A stretch of 64,000 nt of DNA from NCBI GenBank assembly GCA_021613335.1, contig JAJTWR010000254.1, positions 1,790,001 through 1,854,000 on the forward strand, in the 5' to 3' direction. Both the position numbers and the translations under genes were made by a program. Below are positions 1 to 12,800 of this stretch, piece by piece. How positions within the stretch are numbered: position 1 is the stretch's first letter; every line of letters begins with the position of its first letter. The notes under the pieces were generated by a model. The model made no database searches. It worked only from the letters and a program-made list of their open reading frames with translations, and was not told the DNA's origin. The stretch comes from Whitmania pigra (lineage: Eukaryota; Annelida; Clitellata; Hirudinida; Haemopidae).

Positions 1-1120
1 AACTTTTCCTGGCAACTATGTCGAACTTTTAGGTCGTTGAACCTGAAATTGATATCATTATCGTCTTCATCACCGTCATCAATCGGATGCATTGCTAAAA
101 TTTGTCACTTGAATTATTAATTGTTGTAACAGAAGTGATGTTCGTGTTAAATCTCTGAATTTAATTTCATTACATTTAATCTCAGTTGAATTGGATGACT
201 TCGAAATTTCTAAGTACGTTCGTCAGGATTGTTTCCCCAATGTTGGCAGCGCTCCAACCAACTTTTAGCAATGTTTCCGTCGGTGATTATTTGTGTTAAA
301 ATTACTGCAGCTAATTCTCCGAACATAAACAATTATTTGATGAGTTGTCATTGCTATTATAGTTAACTAATTAATTGGCTATAACTAAAGACAATTTTAT
401 GTTATAATGTGCAGCTTTAAGAGCACCAAATGGTAAAGCAAGTAAATTTGGCCTTTGAAAGTCCACCCAAAACAGATACTTGTAGCGAAATTCGAACAAC
501 CCTCGGAGGTGGAAAAAACAAAGCAAAGAAGGTAGAAATCCTGCCGTAGGATAAAACTAGTGCAAGGCGGAATGAGCTTTCAAACGATCTCAAGAATAAT
601 CTTATAGAGCTGAAAGCGGGTCTAAACAACTCGAGCAGAAAGTAGGAACTCCTTAGCTAATAATAGAACAATTTGTAACTTAAATCCCTAACTTATAGTT
701 TTGCTCTCCAAAATTATCAACAATTCTCATATTTTTCGTTATTCTAGCATCATTATCACATGACATAAGTTAAGTCACTCTGATGCAAGCTTACGTTTGC
801 TCTTCAAAGCAACGTCTGGATCATCCAGTTAAAATTAGATAACGAATTAAAGTAAAAGAGACGTTTAAAAGAAAGAGTTTACTAAACTTTTGGACAATGT
901 CAGCAGTTTCTTTGCAGGCACAGCACAGACAAATTTCAAATTTAATTCAGCAAATATTTAAAGTGACTTTTTTATCCTAAGTCCTAGGACGTTAAGGCAT
1001 TATCACACTCAGAGGCAATCAATAAAATAAAATGAAATATTGATTGAATGAAAAAAGCAATTAAATTTAAGAATATGGAATTAAACAGTAATAAATAATT
1101 ATAATAAAAGTAGTCTAATT
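1..1120. other. AT-rich intergenic stretch, nothing recognised
   Basis: No reading frame here resembles a protein family, and no repeat or RNA gene was recognised. The short open frame around 417-629 on the minus strand has no domain-like composition and looks like chance. Confidence 0.5.
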
Positions 1121-1123
1121 TGA

Positions 1124-1290
1124 TTATAAATAGCAACGATTAAATAAGTGAGTCTTTAGTTGAGCACCAAAGAGCTCAGGTGTGGTGGCAGTTCGAATAT
1201 GAACAGGGAGAGCATTCCATGTTTTGGGACCTCTGACATAGAAGGAACGATCACCGAACTTGACGCTGTGGGACCTCGGTACAAGGAGCA
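1124..1290 (-). pseudogene. 3' end of a non-LTR retrotransposon (LINE) reverse-transcriptase ORF
   Basis: Read on the minus strand, about 55 codons stay open and end in a stop at 1124-1126. They contain the pattern FGDRSFYVRGPKTWNALP followed by HIRTA and LKTHLFNR. This is the typical extreme C-terminus of CR1/Jockey-type LINE polyproteins (the R-S-F-x-V-x-G-P-x-x-W-N-x-L-P signature after the RT domain). Only this tail is present, so the copy is 5'-truncated, as is usual for LINEs. The tail itself has no stop codon, which suggests modest age. Confidence 0.75.
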
Positions 1291-1680
1291 TGGGATGAGG
1301 TGAAGATCCCGTTAGGGATCGACCGGGGTCACTTTTTTAGCCGGGGCCGAGGTTCAGTTTTCGGAGATAGCCGGGGCCTGGGTACAAAATATATGCTTAG
1401 ATATGAAACTGTCTAACAATGCAATTTTCTGCTTTTCTTCAACATTTTAAAACTAATGCAATGCCAGCATGAAAATTATTTGGCTGTAATTCCATCACCT
1501 CTAGACTCATTTGTACACTTGTGTATCCTTCATTAACTATCTTTGTTTATCTTAATCAAAGTCTAAAGAGAAATTCAGTCTTTTTGAGTCGCTTGACCTT
1601 AGAATAGAATGAAAAAGGTCACCTCTTAAATTTTTACGAGAGTTTGCCCCTAGGAAATGCTGAAACGACATCCCTGCATC

Positions 1681-2430
1681 CAGTGGCGTACCAACTATTC
1701 TTGCTGCCTTGGGCGGTCATAAGATTTGTCGTCCCCGTCTTGGCCGTTATTAATCTAATAAGTTTTCGAAAAGCTCTGAAAGATTTGTACAATCAAATCG
1801 GATAAAAATTCACAAACTCTCCCAATGCCTGTTTCTGAAAAAGCAGAAATAGAACAAGAGAACAAGTGTAAGAAGAAACGTGTAAGTGTTTCGGATGATC
1901 CGTTCCTTCTGGGAAATGCGTCCTAACTAGCTACTAGCAGAGTGGCAAACCTGGAGTGAATGGATGGATGGGGAGACGAATGCAACCGTAAGTGGCTGGA
2001 CGGAGCGCCAAAGTTGTGCGCAGCTGGATTCGGATTGAGGTCGGGCGAAGAACCTCCCTCAAACGGCCTCGGCCTGAAGGGAGAAAAGGTTCGGGGTTGT
2101 GGACGGTGAGGATCCCATTCGTAAAAAAGCACAAAATACAAAATATCGGATTTGGTCGGCAAAAAGTAATAGCTATTATGCGGCGATTTGATGGATGGCC
2201 CACCTGCCAGCCCAAGTGACAGTGAAAGCATTCGTGGTCAGACGTTTGCCACAGAATGAGGAAACATTACTGTTTCTTAAGTCTAAGTATTTTAAGATCA
2301 GCTTTATTCCACAAAGGTGCTCCAAGTTTCGGACTATTTCTTGTGATGAGATATTATGAGTTATCTTGATTTTTTTAATACCAGGCGTCGGTAGACGAGT
2401 CTCTTAATGACTTTTGACTTAATGAATTAA
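1681..2430. repeat. Unclassified dispersed repeat R1, copy A (with a hAT-like end at 1681)
   Basis: The sequence from about 1815 to 2425 reappears as a reverse complement at about 49345-49885. Shared blocks include the CTACTAGCAGAGTGGCAAAC region, the ATCCATCCA-type simple block, the CCTCAAACGGCCTCGGCCTGAAG block and the TGACGCC-flanked end. It has no convincing long reading frame. At 1681 the string CAGTGGCGTACC resembles a hAT terminal inverted repeat, so a hAT end may abut or belong to the element. The class is unknown; it could be a non-autonomous DNA transposon or a LINE untranslated region. Confidence 0.6.
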
Positions 2431-3084
2431 GACTTTGACCTTGGTGTGATTCTATTAGGAGTTCAAATCCCAGCATCTCTCAAGAGTTTTTATAACTAAA
2501 CTGGTGATTTTATTTCATCAAACGAGAAATTTTATGATAACATGGATTCAGACATGGAATAGAGGAGGAGATATATTTTGGCGCATATACCTATATATAT
2601 AAAACAAGGTTCTTGCATGTATATTTCTTATACAACTCTTTACACCTTAATCGATTTGATTAAAACTTGAAACACTTGAGCACGTTGGGGTCAGTTTAGT
2701 CTACTTTGCAAAAATCGATAAAGTATTTCGCGTTTTATCGCGAAAAAACCTCTTCTTGGCTTATTCTCACAAGAGCGTAAGCGCTGTTTTCGAAGCTTGG
2801 GCGCATGCTGATTAGCATTCATGCACGTAAGCCTCTAGTTTATATAGTAAATTTTCCGTTTAACCTTAAGAGATTGCAATTTCCAGTGCGTTCTCGATAA
2901 CTATAAACAAGTCACAGGGGCAATCTATTAAATATTGTAAAGTGGACTTGAGATCGTTTTGCCTTTTCCACGGACACCAACAACTTAATTATTCTTGCTC
3001 TAGGGGGTGAAACTATGAATGTTGTTTATAACCAAGTATTTTGTTAATTCATATTAATAAAAAAAATTTCTACTATACATGAAG
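2431..3084. other. Intergenic, nothing recognised
   Basis: AT-rich sequence with a short (TA) run near 2591-2605. No protein-like frames or recognisable repeats. Confidence 0.4.
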
Positions 3085-3718
3085 TTTATTCATTTGCAAA
3101 TCTATTGCTGGGCAAAACCAAGTGAACAGCAAATAATAATAATAATAAAGCTAGTAATAATAATATAATAACGCAAGGCATGAAATGAAAAGAGGTACAA
3201 AAATTATCTTTATTATAAAAGTTCTCCTCCAAGCCACAGAAAATAGAAAAAGTAAAATGTTGCTGGCAAAACTCCAAATAACAATTTTTCCATGATTTAG
3301 GAAGATGTCTGATGACTAAGCACTTCATCGGAAATAAATGCACAAAATAAACTTCATAGGTAATGAAACCAAATAAGGAATTAACAGGAATTATTCACTG
3401 CCAACCGCAGGTGATTTGGAAAACGTTACTGGATACCTACTTGTAATATCACATGGAAGGAATACATAGGCAATTATGGAATGAATTTTCAAATTGAATA
3501 CATTTTAAGTCAATAAAACATATGAACATTTCTATACATGATGCAAGGAATGTCCTCAGAATGAAGAACTCTCTATTGACCAATGAGAGGACATCATGCT
3601 CATTAAAATGTGTCTTTAAAATTACTTTCTGCTGTTTCTCATCTACCAAATGACAGGTCAACTTCTGAGCGAGATATTAAGTCACCTGAAAGCATGGTAG
3701 GAGTTATTTGAAAGATGC
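3085..3718 (-). other. Probable 3' UTR of the myosin IX gene
   Basis: This lies directly downstream of the myosin IX stop codon on the minus strand and has no coding signal. A minus-strand AATAAA (plus-strand TTTATT at 3085-3090) is a candidate polyadenylation signal about 630 bases past the stop. An (AAT)n microsatellite lies at 3136-3150. The true transcript end cannot be decided from sequence alone. Confidence 0.4.
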
Positions 3719-3890
3719 TTATGAAAAACTTAATATGCCAAGAAAAGGAAGCAGACTTGAGTGAGAGGACACGAGACTCTCTTCATCAAAATCTTCGGCA
3801 ACACTTTCCCCCTCTTCCGATGAAAATCTTGCATCTTCGCTGAAACTTCTCCGACAGGACATGGAAGGAAGTTGTTCCGTAAGTTCTTGC
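3719..3890 (-). other. Myo9: Myosin IX terminal coding exon
   Basis: An acceptor AG at 3891-3892 is followed on the minus strand by an open frame containing [20 protein letters not shown] and [13 protein letters not shown], ending at TAA 3719-3721. It is acidic and serine-rich, like a regulatory tail. Upstream small exons (about 4046-4128 and 4264-4448) carry helical sequence such as [12 protein letters not shown]. The frame was chosen for composition, so the exact last residues are moderately certain. Confidence 0.6.
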
Positions 3891-6800
3891 CTGATTTGAA
3901 TGTTAAAAATGTCAAGAATAATGCAAATAATCTCTCAACTTATGAAACACAGAAATTGAAGTAATTTGTCCTAAAAATTTTAAATCATAAAGCATGAGAA
4001 TTATTAAAGTGAATTTAATTGCTTAAAAAATAGAGAACAACTCACTTCTTCCTCTGCAGTGATTTGATTTGGTATGCCAAGGTCTTCACTTGGTCCCCTG
4101 AATCGTTCTCGTGTTCGGCCTTCAGTTCCTCAAAATTTTAAATGAATTTCACTCGAAACTCACCCAATATTCTCGCGAATAAATTACCAATTCATTGTTG
4201 CCGACTTAATGAGTGACCTATTTGTTATCATTAAATACCATTAAACCGTGCAATAATGCAATTTAAAGCAGCATCTGATTGCAACTTTTAAAGTCGGTCC
4301 AACCTCTACGGACATCCTCTTGCGACTCGCTCGAAGTGTTGCAAGTTTGTCTGTGACGTCGATGGTGTCTTTGGTGATGGTTTCGATGTGTCGAAGAGTC
4401 GAAACCATTTTCTGCATTTGGCTCTCGATCAAAAACTGCACGCACCTGGAAAAATTGCACCTTTCATTTTCTCATCTCTGAGAACATTCGTCTCCTCCTT
4501 TTTTCGATCGAATGCAAAGTAAAACTTTCCAAAAGCAAATCTTACGCGCTTTGCCTAGGAACATGAAGAAAGCTTTCTTGCATGGGGAGATTCTGCGATG
4601 TTCTGAGGATGCTCGGAGCGAAGATTATCGCAAGACCGCTCGACGACATCCTGTTCGAATCCTCCTGAAGTGCCACTCTGGAGTCAACATCAACATCTCA
4701 AACAAACATTTTTAACCCAGGAGCAATCAAATGAGAACCCACTTTGCAAGGTGGAAGATGAGTCGTTCCAGCAGGTCGTGGTTGACTTGCGGAAGTCTGT
4801 CGACGAGCGAATAAAGGGCCCTCATTTTTTCTTTCTCGTTTTCAATGTCTGCAATTTCAACGAAGTTCCAATGATCATTCAAATATTACAACACCTTTTA
4901 CAACAACACCGGACATTAAATGGAACACTCATTGAGATCAGTTTGACTATCTATGACCGACAATTCGATGCTCACCTGTAAATCTAATGAAATCCTGATA
5001 AAGATCAAAAGTCATGAGAGGTTCAGGCATTTCTCTAAAGAAGGATTTCAGGACGGCTGTGAGAACATGGATGGGGTAATTTCTGAAGTCCACAGACTGA
5101 TGATCTGAAGCATTAATGATTAATTGTAATATTTTGCATCAAACATTCGCAATGCATGAATTGCAAAAAAAGCAAAGAATTGGAAGTGAAACTTCAATGA
5201 CCATTGTTAATGTCCTTTATGAGCTGTTTTACAGCTGAGGCCATGCCGGGTTTCCTGTAGAGACCTTCGGTGTACAATCCGTCCATCTCGATTGCATTCA
5301 TCAACTTCTCCACCACCGGGTGAACTTTGCAACCACCAGGGGCATCCCTTACAAGCACTTCCAGCGGAGACCCTATGACTGTTTTGCCCAACTGAAGCAA
5401 AAATCATCCTCAGTATTAATCAAACGATTGCATATGCCTTGCTAAGACAGCTTACATTTATTTGAGCAACAGAAATGGTTGCAATGTAAAGTTAACAATG
5501 AAAGCACTACATAAACAAATATCGTGATCTTTAAAAGTACATCTCTATAGTCGATTATGGTGACGATGATGATGAGCACAATTCGTGCTTTGAAAGCAAT
5601 GAATGCCTCACCCTGCTTGCAACTGCTGCATCATCAGCTGATCCTCCACACTTCCCACTGACTTTGGAAAAGCATTTTTTGTGAATGGTCAGTTTGCAAA
5701 CTGCATGAAATTAAAGATCAACCCTCATCAATTAGTGTTCATAAACATCTGATGTCAGAACAATGTAACTTTGAAACAAATGTAGCATTAAATAAACTTC
5801 AAATAATTCATTTGGACGCACCTTTACAGGTGTAACCTTTCTCTAAAACCCAAAGTATGGATTGACAGACCTCGCAGAATGTTGGAATGTTGAATTGAAT
5901 CAACAGGAAATTGTGGCCGAGATGTTCCTAAAAGTAAATCGAGTGATCAGCAAAGCATCGAGATGTTGTTACCACGTACGTTTGCATTGAGAACATACGT
6001 GTGCAATGCATGTCCTACGTGCTGCAACGTACGTTTGCGTAATCAAGAAAGTTGCCATAAAATCGTAAACATCGGACCGACCATGATTGTTTCCCTTTTT
6101 GGTTTTTTAATGAGTTTTCGTGACTTTATTTCTGGCAGTTCTTTTGCCTCCTTCTTCTTGATGAATTCATCGAGGAAGCCTCTGAACGCATTGATGAAGA
6201 ACGGCATGCTGTCGTCCGAGCACTTGTTTCTACTTTTGGCTCTGAGGATATCCTCGATGAGCTTCATAAGCCTCTCGTAGCTGTATACAAACTGCATCTC
6301 TGTCGTCTGCAAGTTTTAAATCAGAAATGTTGAAAAGTACGTTTATTGATTAGAAATGTTGAGAAACAACAGGAAAACATCTCAGGTGAACAGATTCAGG
6401 TGTTCCCCCATGTCGTCCTAAACTCAATGCACCAAGTACTTTTGCAACACGTTTAAGACGCATTTATAACAATTACTAATTGTTATATTTATATTTTTAT
6501 TATAATTTATATTTTGGTTGAGAAATATTACAATTATAAATAATTAAGATCACCTTTCTACCATAATTGAAAATAATGTCAGAGTTTAACATTTAGTCAC
6601 ATCAGGAACATACATCACCAGTAGGACCCTCACATGATAAACTCAATGAAAACAAACAACCACTAAATCCTATATAAAGGGCTACAATGGACAATAAACC
6701 AAGAAGCAACGGAATAGCTGTTAAATAATAATAAAATAAAATAAGAATAATGATAACATTATTATTACAGGCTTCTTAAATCTCATCCAATTACTATAAA

Positions 6801-9800
6801 TCAGAAAAACCTCTTTGGCTTTTTCCCAAGTGGAAATTTGAGTGATGAGGTTTGTGTGGAACTCTGTCAGCGAGGCTTTGAAGACTTCATCGTAGACGCT
6901 GTCCTTGTTGCCTTGCTGCTTGCTCAACTGACCCATGTATATCATCTGCAACATTCAATCCTCCTTTTGTAAACTCCAGTTTTTAAGCCAAGTTGAAATT
7001 AGTTCGAAGGGGCGAAGGAAACCTTTTGCGACAAATATTGCTCGAGTTGCTTGAGTTGTTTAAGGTTTTCTACGATGAGATCCAGCGGGTATTTCCACTG
7101 AGCGGTGCTCGAGCACTTCCAGCTGCTGACGACCGGCTGCTGATTGGACGACTTCTTGACCGACGACTTTTTGAGACTCTTGCTCGACTTTTGCTGATCC
7201 TCTTTGGCTTTCGTGAGCTTTCTTGTCTCTAATAATGAATGCCAAACTGAGTGATAAGAAGCATTGCATCCTAACATAAATAATAAATGTAAGTCATTCG
7301 ATCGCTCGACAAACTTCAACGGGCATGCATTAAAAATAAATCCAAAGAAGGACCGACCTGAAGCTTCCTCTCTACTGGTTTCATCGTTCTCGATGGAAAT
7401 TATCCTCACCTCGACACCTTCTTGCTGTGGTGAATAAAAATTAAAATAAATAAATTACTAAAATAATTTAAGAATAAAAAATTAGCAAAAAGAACATTCA
7501 GCGATTGCATTGGACGTTGCACTTAAAAAGTAATATCGACGACCTACCTCGTCACTCGTCACGAGGTCATCGCTGAACACTTCTTCGACTGCCAGAGGAG
7601 CTTTGACTTCCTTCTCCATGAAAGCCTCAAACTTGCACTTGGAATCCAATTTGTTCTCAGATGCTAAGTTCTCATTCAAAAATACTTTCTTGACCTCAAT
7701 CTGCAATTATACGACGAACGAAACTGTAATCATTTTCATGTCCACTCGTCGTCCCAAGAACTCATTACTCACCTCAATATCCTCCGGACCAGCTTGAGAT
7801 GAGACAGATTGGGACCTGCAAATTAAAATCAAGTTTGTTTATTCGACACAGTGCATTCATCATACATTAATATTAATTAAACGTCTGTTATTGCATTTAC
7901 AACCCAATAAAAAAAGTTAATGGTAAATAATGATGAAATGATTGACTTGTTTTTAACTATTCTTAAGCAGGTTTTTCAATGGAAGTCAAACTTGACAAAA
8001 TAAATTTTAATGTGGAAGATTGAATAATATTAATTGATAGCTAGGTAAATAAATAGATAAATGAAGATAAACACAACAAACTTTGACTTGAGTTTTGGTT
8101 GAGGCGAGGGTGGAGTTTCATCATCAAAGACGTCATTGGAAGGAGGACCACTTGGGGGAGGAACATCCACATCCAATGAGGATTCACCTCTTCCATGACA
8201 CCTGATAACAAAATCATGATTGATCCATATGCTAAAAATTAATTTTTGAATCAACAAACTTGTTCAGAGCTATCAGGCCACTTGTGACCATTTCTACTTT
8301 GATACTATCAGTATCATCAATAAATAGTTCTCTGAAAAACAATAACTTTAATAAATATCGTTCAACAAGACATGAGAAGTTGAAAGAATGACAACCTGGT
8401 AGTTACGTTTGTTTCTGGTTGTGTTTGTTCTTCAACAGTAACATCTCCTTGCTTCCTCAGTTGTCTCGATTTGCAGGCAAATTGTCCGACCTTGAATGTC
8501 ACCTCAAAGGACGTCCCCCTCTCGTAACATTCCGACCAGTTCGGCGCAGACTTGCTTTCGGCGAACGATTCCCGATCCTGACGATCGGTCGGTTCGACTT
8601 CTTCACTTTCTGCCGGCAAGAAGATCATTCTTTCTTGGGCATCGGTGGATCTGCAGTTTAAAATTGATACATAGATTTAACTCCTCATTCAATTGCAAGG
8701 ACATGACATGACTCCAGTACTTGTGGTTGGCCAGATACATTCTGGCATGTCTTTGTAGGTAGATGCATCTCCACTTCAGATGTTTGTAAGCATTTTGCAC
8801 CTTACAACTCCTATACCATGACTGGATTAACACGCAGGAAGTCTTTTGTTTAAAAAATTGGTTCCTCTTTAAAAAGCACCTGACGTGACTCTGCAATTAG
8901 GAAAGACACGAATGAAACGAACGTTGGCATTGGAACGGTCGACAGCGGAAGGAGTAATTACCTGAATGAGAACTGCTGCTGCCTTCATCTTGAGGAAGTT
9001 CCTCCTTTTAAGTCGTGCCTTCACCCAGTTCTGTATGACGACGATCCTCAGCAGCAGAGCTTCGTGCAGTTTTTCTTCCAAATATAACTTCTCAATCTCT
9101 CTTAGGAAGACCTGGCATTGGTAAAAGTGGATTCGTATACTTGCAATACTCATTCATCATTGGATTACTTAGATTCTTATTGCTATGCGTTTTATCACGT
9201 TGGGCTGTAATTAATAGCTAGCACAGAAAAATTGGAAATTTAATTTGATAAATAATGGAATCAAATTCAAGCAGAACTAGTTGAATTATTGCTATTGAAA
9301 CAACATGTAAATACAAGGAGGACTCGTGACATGCGCTCATCACCAAAGACTCGCCTTCGATTCTCCGAGTTGAAAGTTGTTCTTGTTTATGCAGAGTTGG
9401 TTGAGGTAATCACCAATGTCTTCCTTGGTGCTTTGCTTTCCACGAGGCAACAAAGGGTGAAAGTGGAGCACAAAGTCCTAGAAATTAGTGAAAACATTGA
9501 AAATGCGTTCAAAATGAATGACAACAAGATTTCGAGACCTCGAACGATTGTCTGAAATTGTAGCCGGACTGTCTTATCTTGACTGTGGCCAACATCCCCG
9601 TGTATCTCAGTTGACTTCCAACCAGCTCTTCATCAAATATTTTTGCTGCCTGGTTGATACAAAATTTGAAAATCCATTCGACGAGCGAGAACCAAACAGA
9701 AGGCTTACTTTGTCGTTGTTTGATTTTATGCATCTTATGAAGGAGGGCATGGCTTGGTTGAGGGTTTCAGTCAGTTGTAGCAGGGATACCTGGCAGGAAC

Positions 9801-12800
9801 AAAGTGAAGGTTTAACAAGCACAAAAGTATGTCCTTAATGCATCTCTTTTCATCAACTCACGTGAAACTGAGCACTGATGCTCGGTGGTTTCGTTTTCGA
9901 TTTACGGGAACCCGGAGGAGTTCTTTTGAGCATCAAGTCCTTCCTGCCATTGCATGCCGTCTACAACGTGTAACCGTAACGGTAATAACAACAATAACGA
10001 TAACGACAACAATAATAACACTAATAACATCGACACGCTTATATCACAAAAACAAACAAACTTGGAACTGCTTTAATCTCACTCTGGTTTGCAGACTTTT
10101 CCTAGAAAATCAGGAGATTACATATAGAAACTATCCAATACTTTTAAAAGAGCTTTCAGAGTAAACATTGGTTTCAGCCAATCATGCTCATAAGCAGGCT
10201 ACATGCCAATTCTTGGAACAATCTCCATGCATGATTGAAAAAAGTTCAAACCTACCGATGATGTTCATCGAAATGCTGATCGATTCCAGAACTGAGCGTA
10301 TCGACTAGGGACAAAGAGTGCTTAATGGGTGGGTGGCTCGGCCTTTTTCTTGGACTGTGAGTTCGAGGCGAATAAACGACGTGGAATAACAAAACAAAGA
10401 ACTCGAAAGATGGCCAAATTTCAAGCAGTGAAACTTGAAATGTAACTCAAATGGTCATGCACCAAAAATCTGAACTAAGCGATGAAAAGTAGTCAAGAGC
10501 ATAAAAATAAATTAACCTCAAAGCGTATGGCTTTATCTGAGACATTCTGTACTTGCCTGCTAGAGTTGGAACATTCATTGTGAATAAAATGATTGACTTC
10601 AAAGAATAAAAATGACAAACAATTGCTGGAATTCTTCTTGTGTCGTCTGCCGGCATCAATGAATGCGTAACAGGCCTTGAAAAATATCCTCACCGTGGAC
10701 CATCTCATGAGTGCAATTGGATCCTGACCTTCAGAACGAATTGAGGTCAAATCATCTTTAATGCATTGAGGCATTAAATTGAGGTGGAAACATCATTCAT
10801 ACATTTAAGCGTTATTTTAAAATCAAAACCACAAATCTGACAATTCTTAGAGGTTTAAAGTTTGAATTTGTTAATTTTCTGAGGCCTCCCACGTGAAGCA
10901 GTAAACATATCCATTAGAGGGAGAGAAGCATAACCAGTTCCTAGCTATGATTTCCCCATTATGATTTTGATTGTGGAAGAGCCCCACCATGCACATGCTG
11001 CACCGAGTGCTTTCATAACAGTGCTCAACTGTTGATGCACCCTTTTTCAGCCAGTATTCCTGCCCAACCCAATACACTCACCTATCATCAGTCATCCAAG
11101 TATTCAGCAATGCATTAATAATTATATATATACTCGCAACTATTGTCAATCACATTACACAAAAACGTTCTTTTGTAACCTTGCTATTATTAAATAACAG
11201 CTTTAAAATTCACTTCCAAAAGTTGATGAATCGTCGCATCGATCAGTTAAGACATGATCAGATGGATGGAAGAAGCTGCATATACATGTGAAAATAGATG
11301 ATTCAGAAGACACATACCAATAAGCTCCTTGATGAAACTCATCTTGCTGCTTTTGAACAACATTAAAATGTCGTTTCGCATGAGATCGATGTTCTTCTCC
11401 CTGAAGTCCTGTGAATTATTAACATTAACAACGTTGACGTTAACATATTATGCTGAGGTAAATAGATATCAGTCTCCTCATCGACACAACATTGGGAAGG
11501 AGGCCAAAATTCAGCAAATTTTTGCGGACGTCCCCTTAACCGAGTGAAAGGTATCCCAATCAATTTTGCAGTCGGTGGGTCGCTGCATCCCAGCAAGTGC
11601 TGTCTGGGGGTCGCGACTTCAGAAAGAGTGAGAACCGCTGAATTAATAGATCGTCGGAGGATTCCTTGTCAATCACACAATTTAATCGTTCACATCACCA
11701 CCACACTTCAGCTACTTATTACACCCCACTTAAGCAACCAACCTGAATAGAATATTTCACTTTCCCAGCGTAATGCACGATACGAAAGGCACTTTGCTTC
11801 ATTTGAGGCACTTCGTAATAAGGACTATTTTGATGGTTGCTATGGAACTTGGACAACAAAGTCTCGTTCGTTGCACCTGGGAAGCTGGTACGAAACAGTG
11901 AATGTCAAGTTCATCCAAGAATCACAAAACAACGAACAAGTGAAATTCATCCAAGAACTATGAAACCCACTTTGACTCCTCATCGAGCAGATGAAAAAGA
12001 CCCGACGGTTTTTTGCTGAACAATTCGAGGCATCCCGTGTTGTCGATGAATTCTATGTTTTCCCACAAGATTCCTTCCCTCGTGTATTCCTCCTGCTCCA
12101 ACTTGAAAATGTGTTGGTTGAAGTAATAGTGAAGATTTTCGTTGGCATAATTTATGCAAAACTGCTCAAAGCTGTTGTCATGGAAATCTTCAAACCCAAA
12201 AATATCCAGGATACCAATGCAGTTTTCCTGTTGAATTTGAACAAGACATTTAATAAAAGTCACAAAAAGTAATAATCAAATATCATTAAATTAAATCACC
12301 TGACTCTTTCTTTCACTGTGTTTCGAGAGTAAAAGAGTATTGATTTTATAAACAATCCAATCAAACAAGGCACTGTACAAACATTTTGCAGTTGAATTTC
12401 GAGTTGAAATAGCCTGTTCGGTACATTAATTAAAATTAAAATGTAAAATAAAATTTGAATTTCAACATCAATGACTTGCCTCCTCCATTTTGTTGCTCAT
12501 CACCACAACCTCTCCGCCTGCCTGCGTCCTCCTTTTCGTCAGAGCATCCAACAACGTCGTCTCGGAAACCTTGACAACATTCGAATTAATGAAGATAAAT
12601 CGCTTAAGTCATCAGAAATCTAATTGTTGAAGTCAACTTGAGCGACAAAGAATAATCCTAAATAATTGTAATAAACGATTACAATTTACACATTAATATA
12701 ACAACAACATTCAAATGATTATGATTTGCAGTGCATCAACGACATCCGATTACATGTCAACTCGCACGTTCCTTCATAAATTCAACGGAAATGGAAAACC

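Noticed and set aside
1923..2231. Overlapping 70-100 codon frames on both strands near 2 kb
   Set aside because: They lie in the R1 repeat, have proline/histidine-rich low-complexity composition and are not conserved as frames in copy B.
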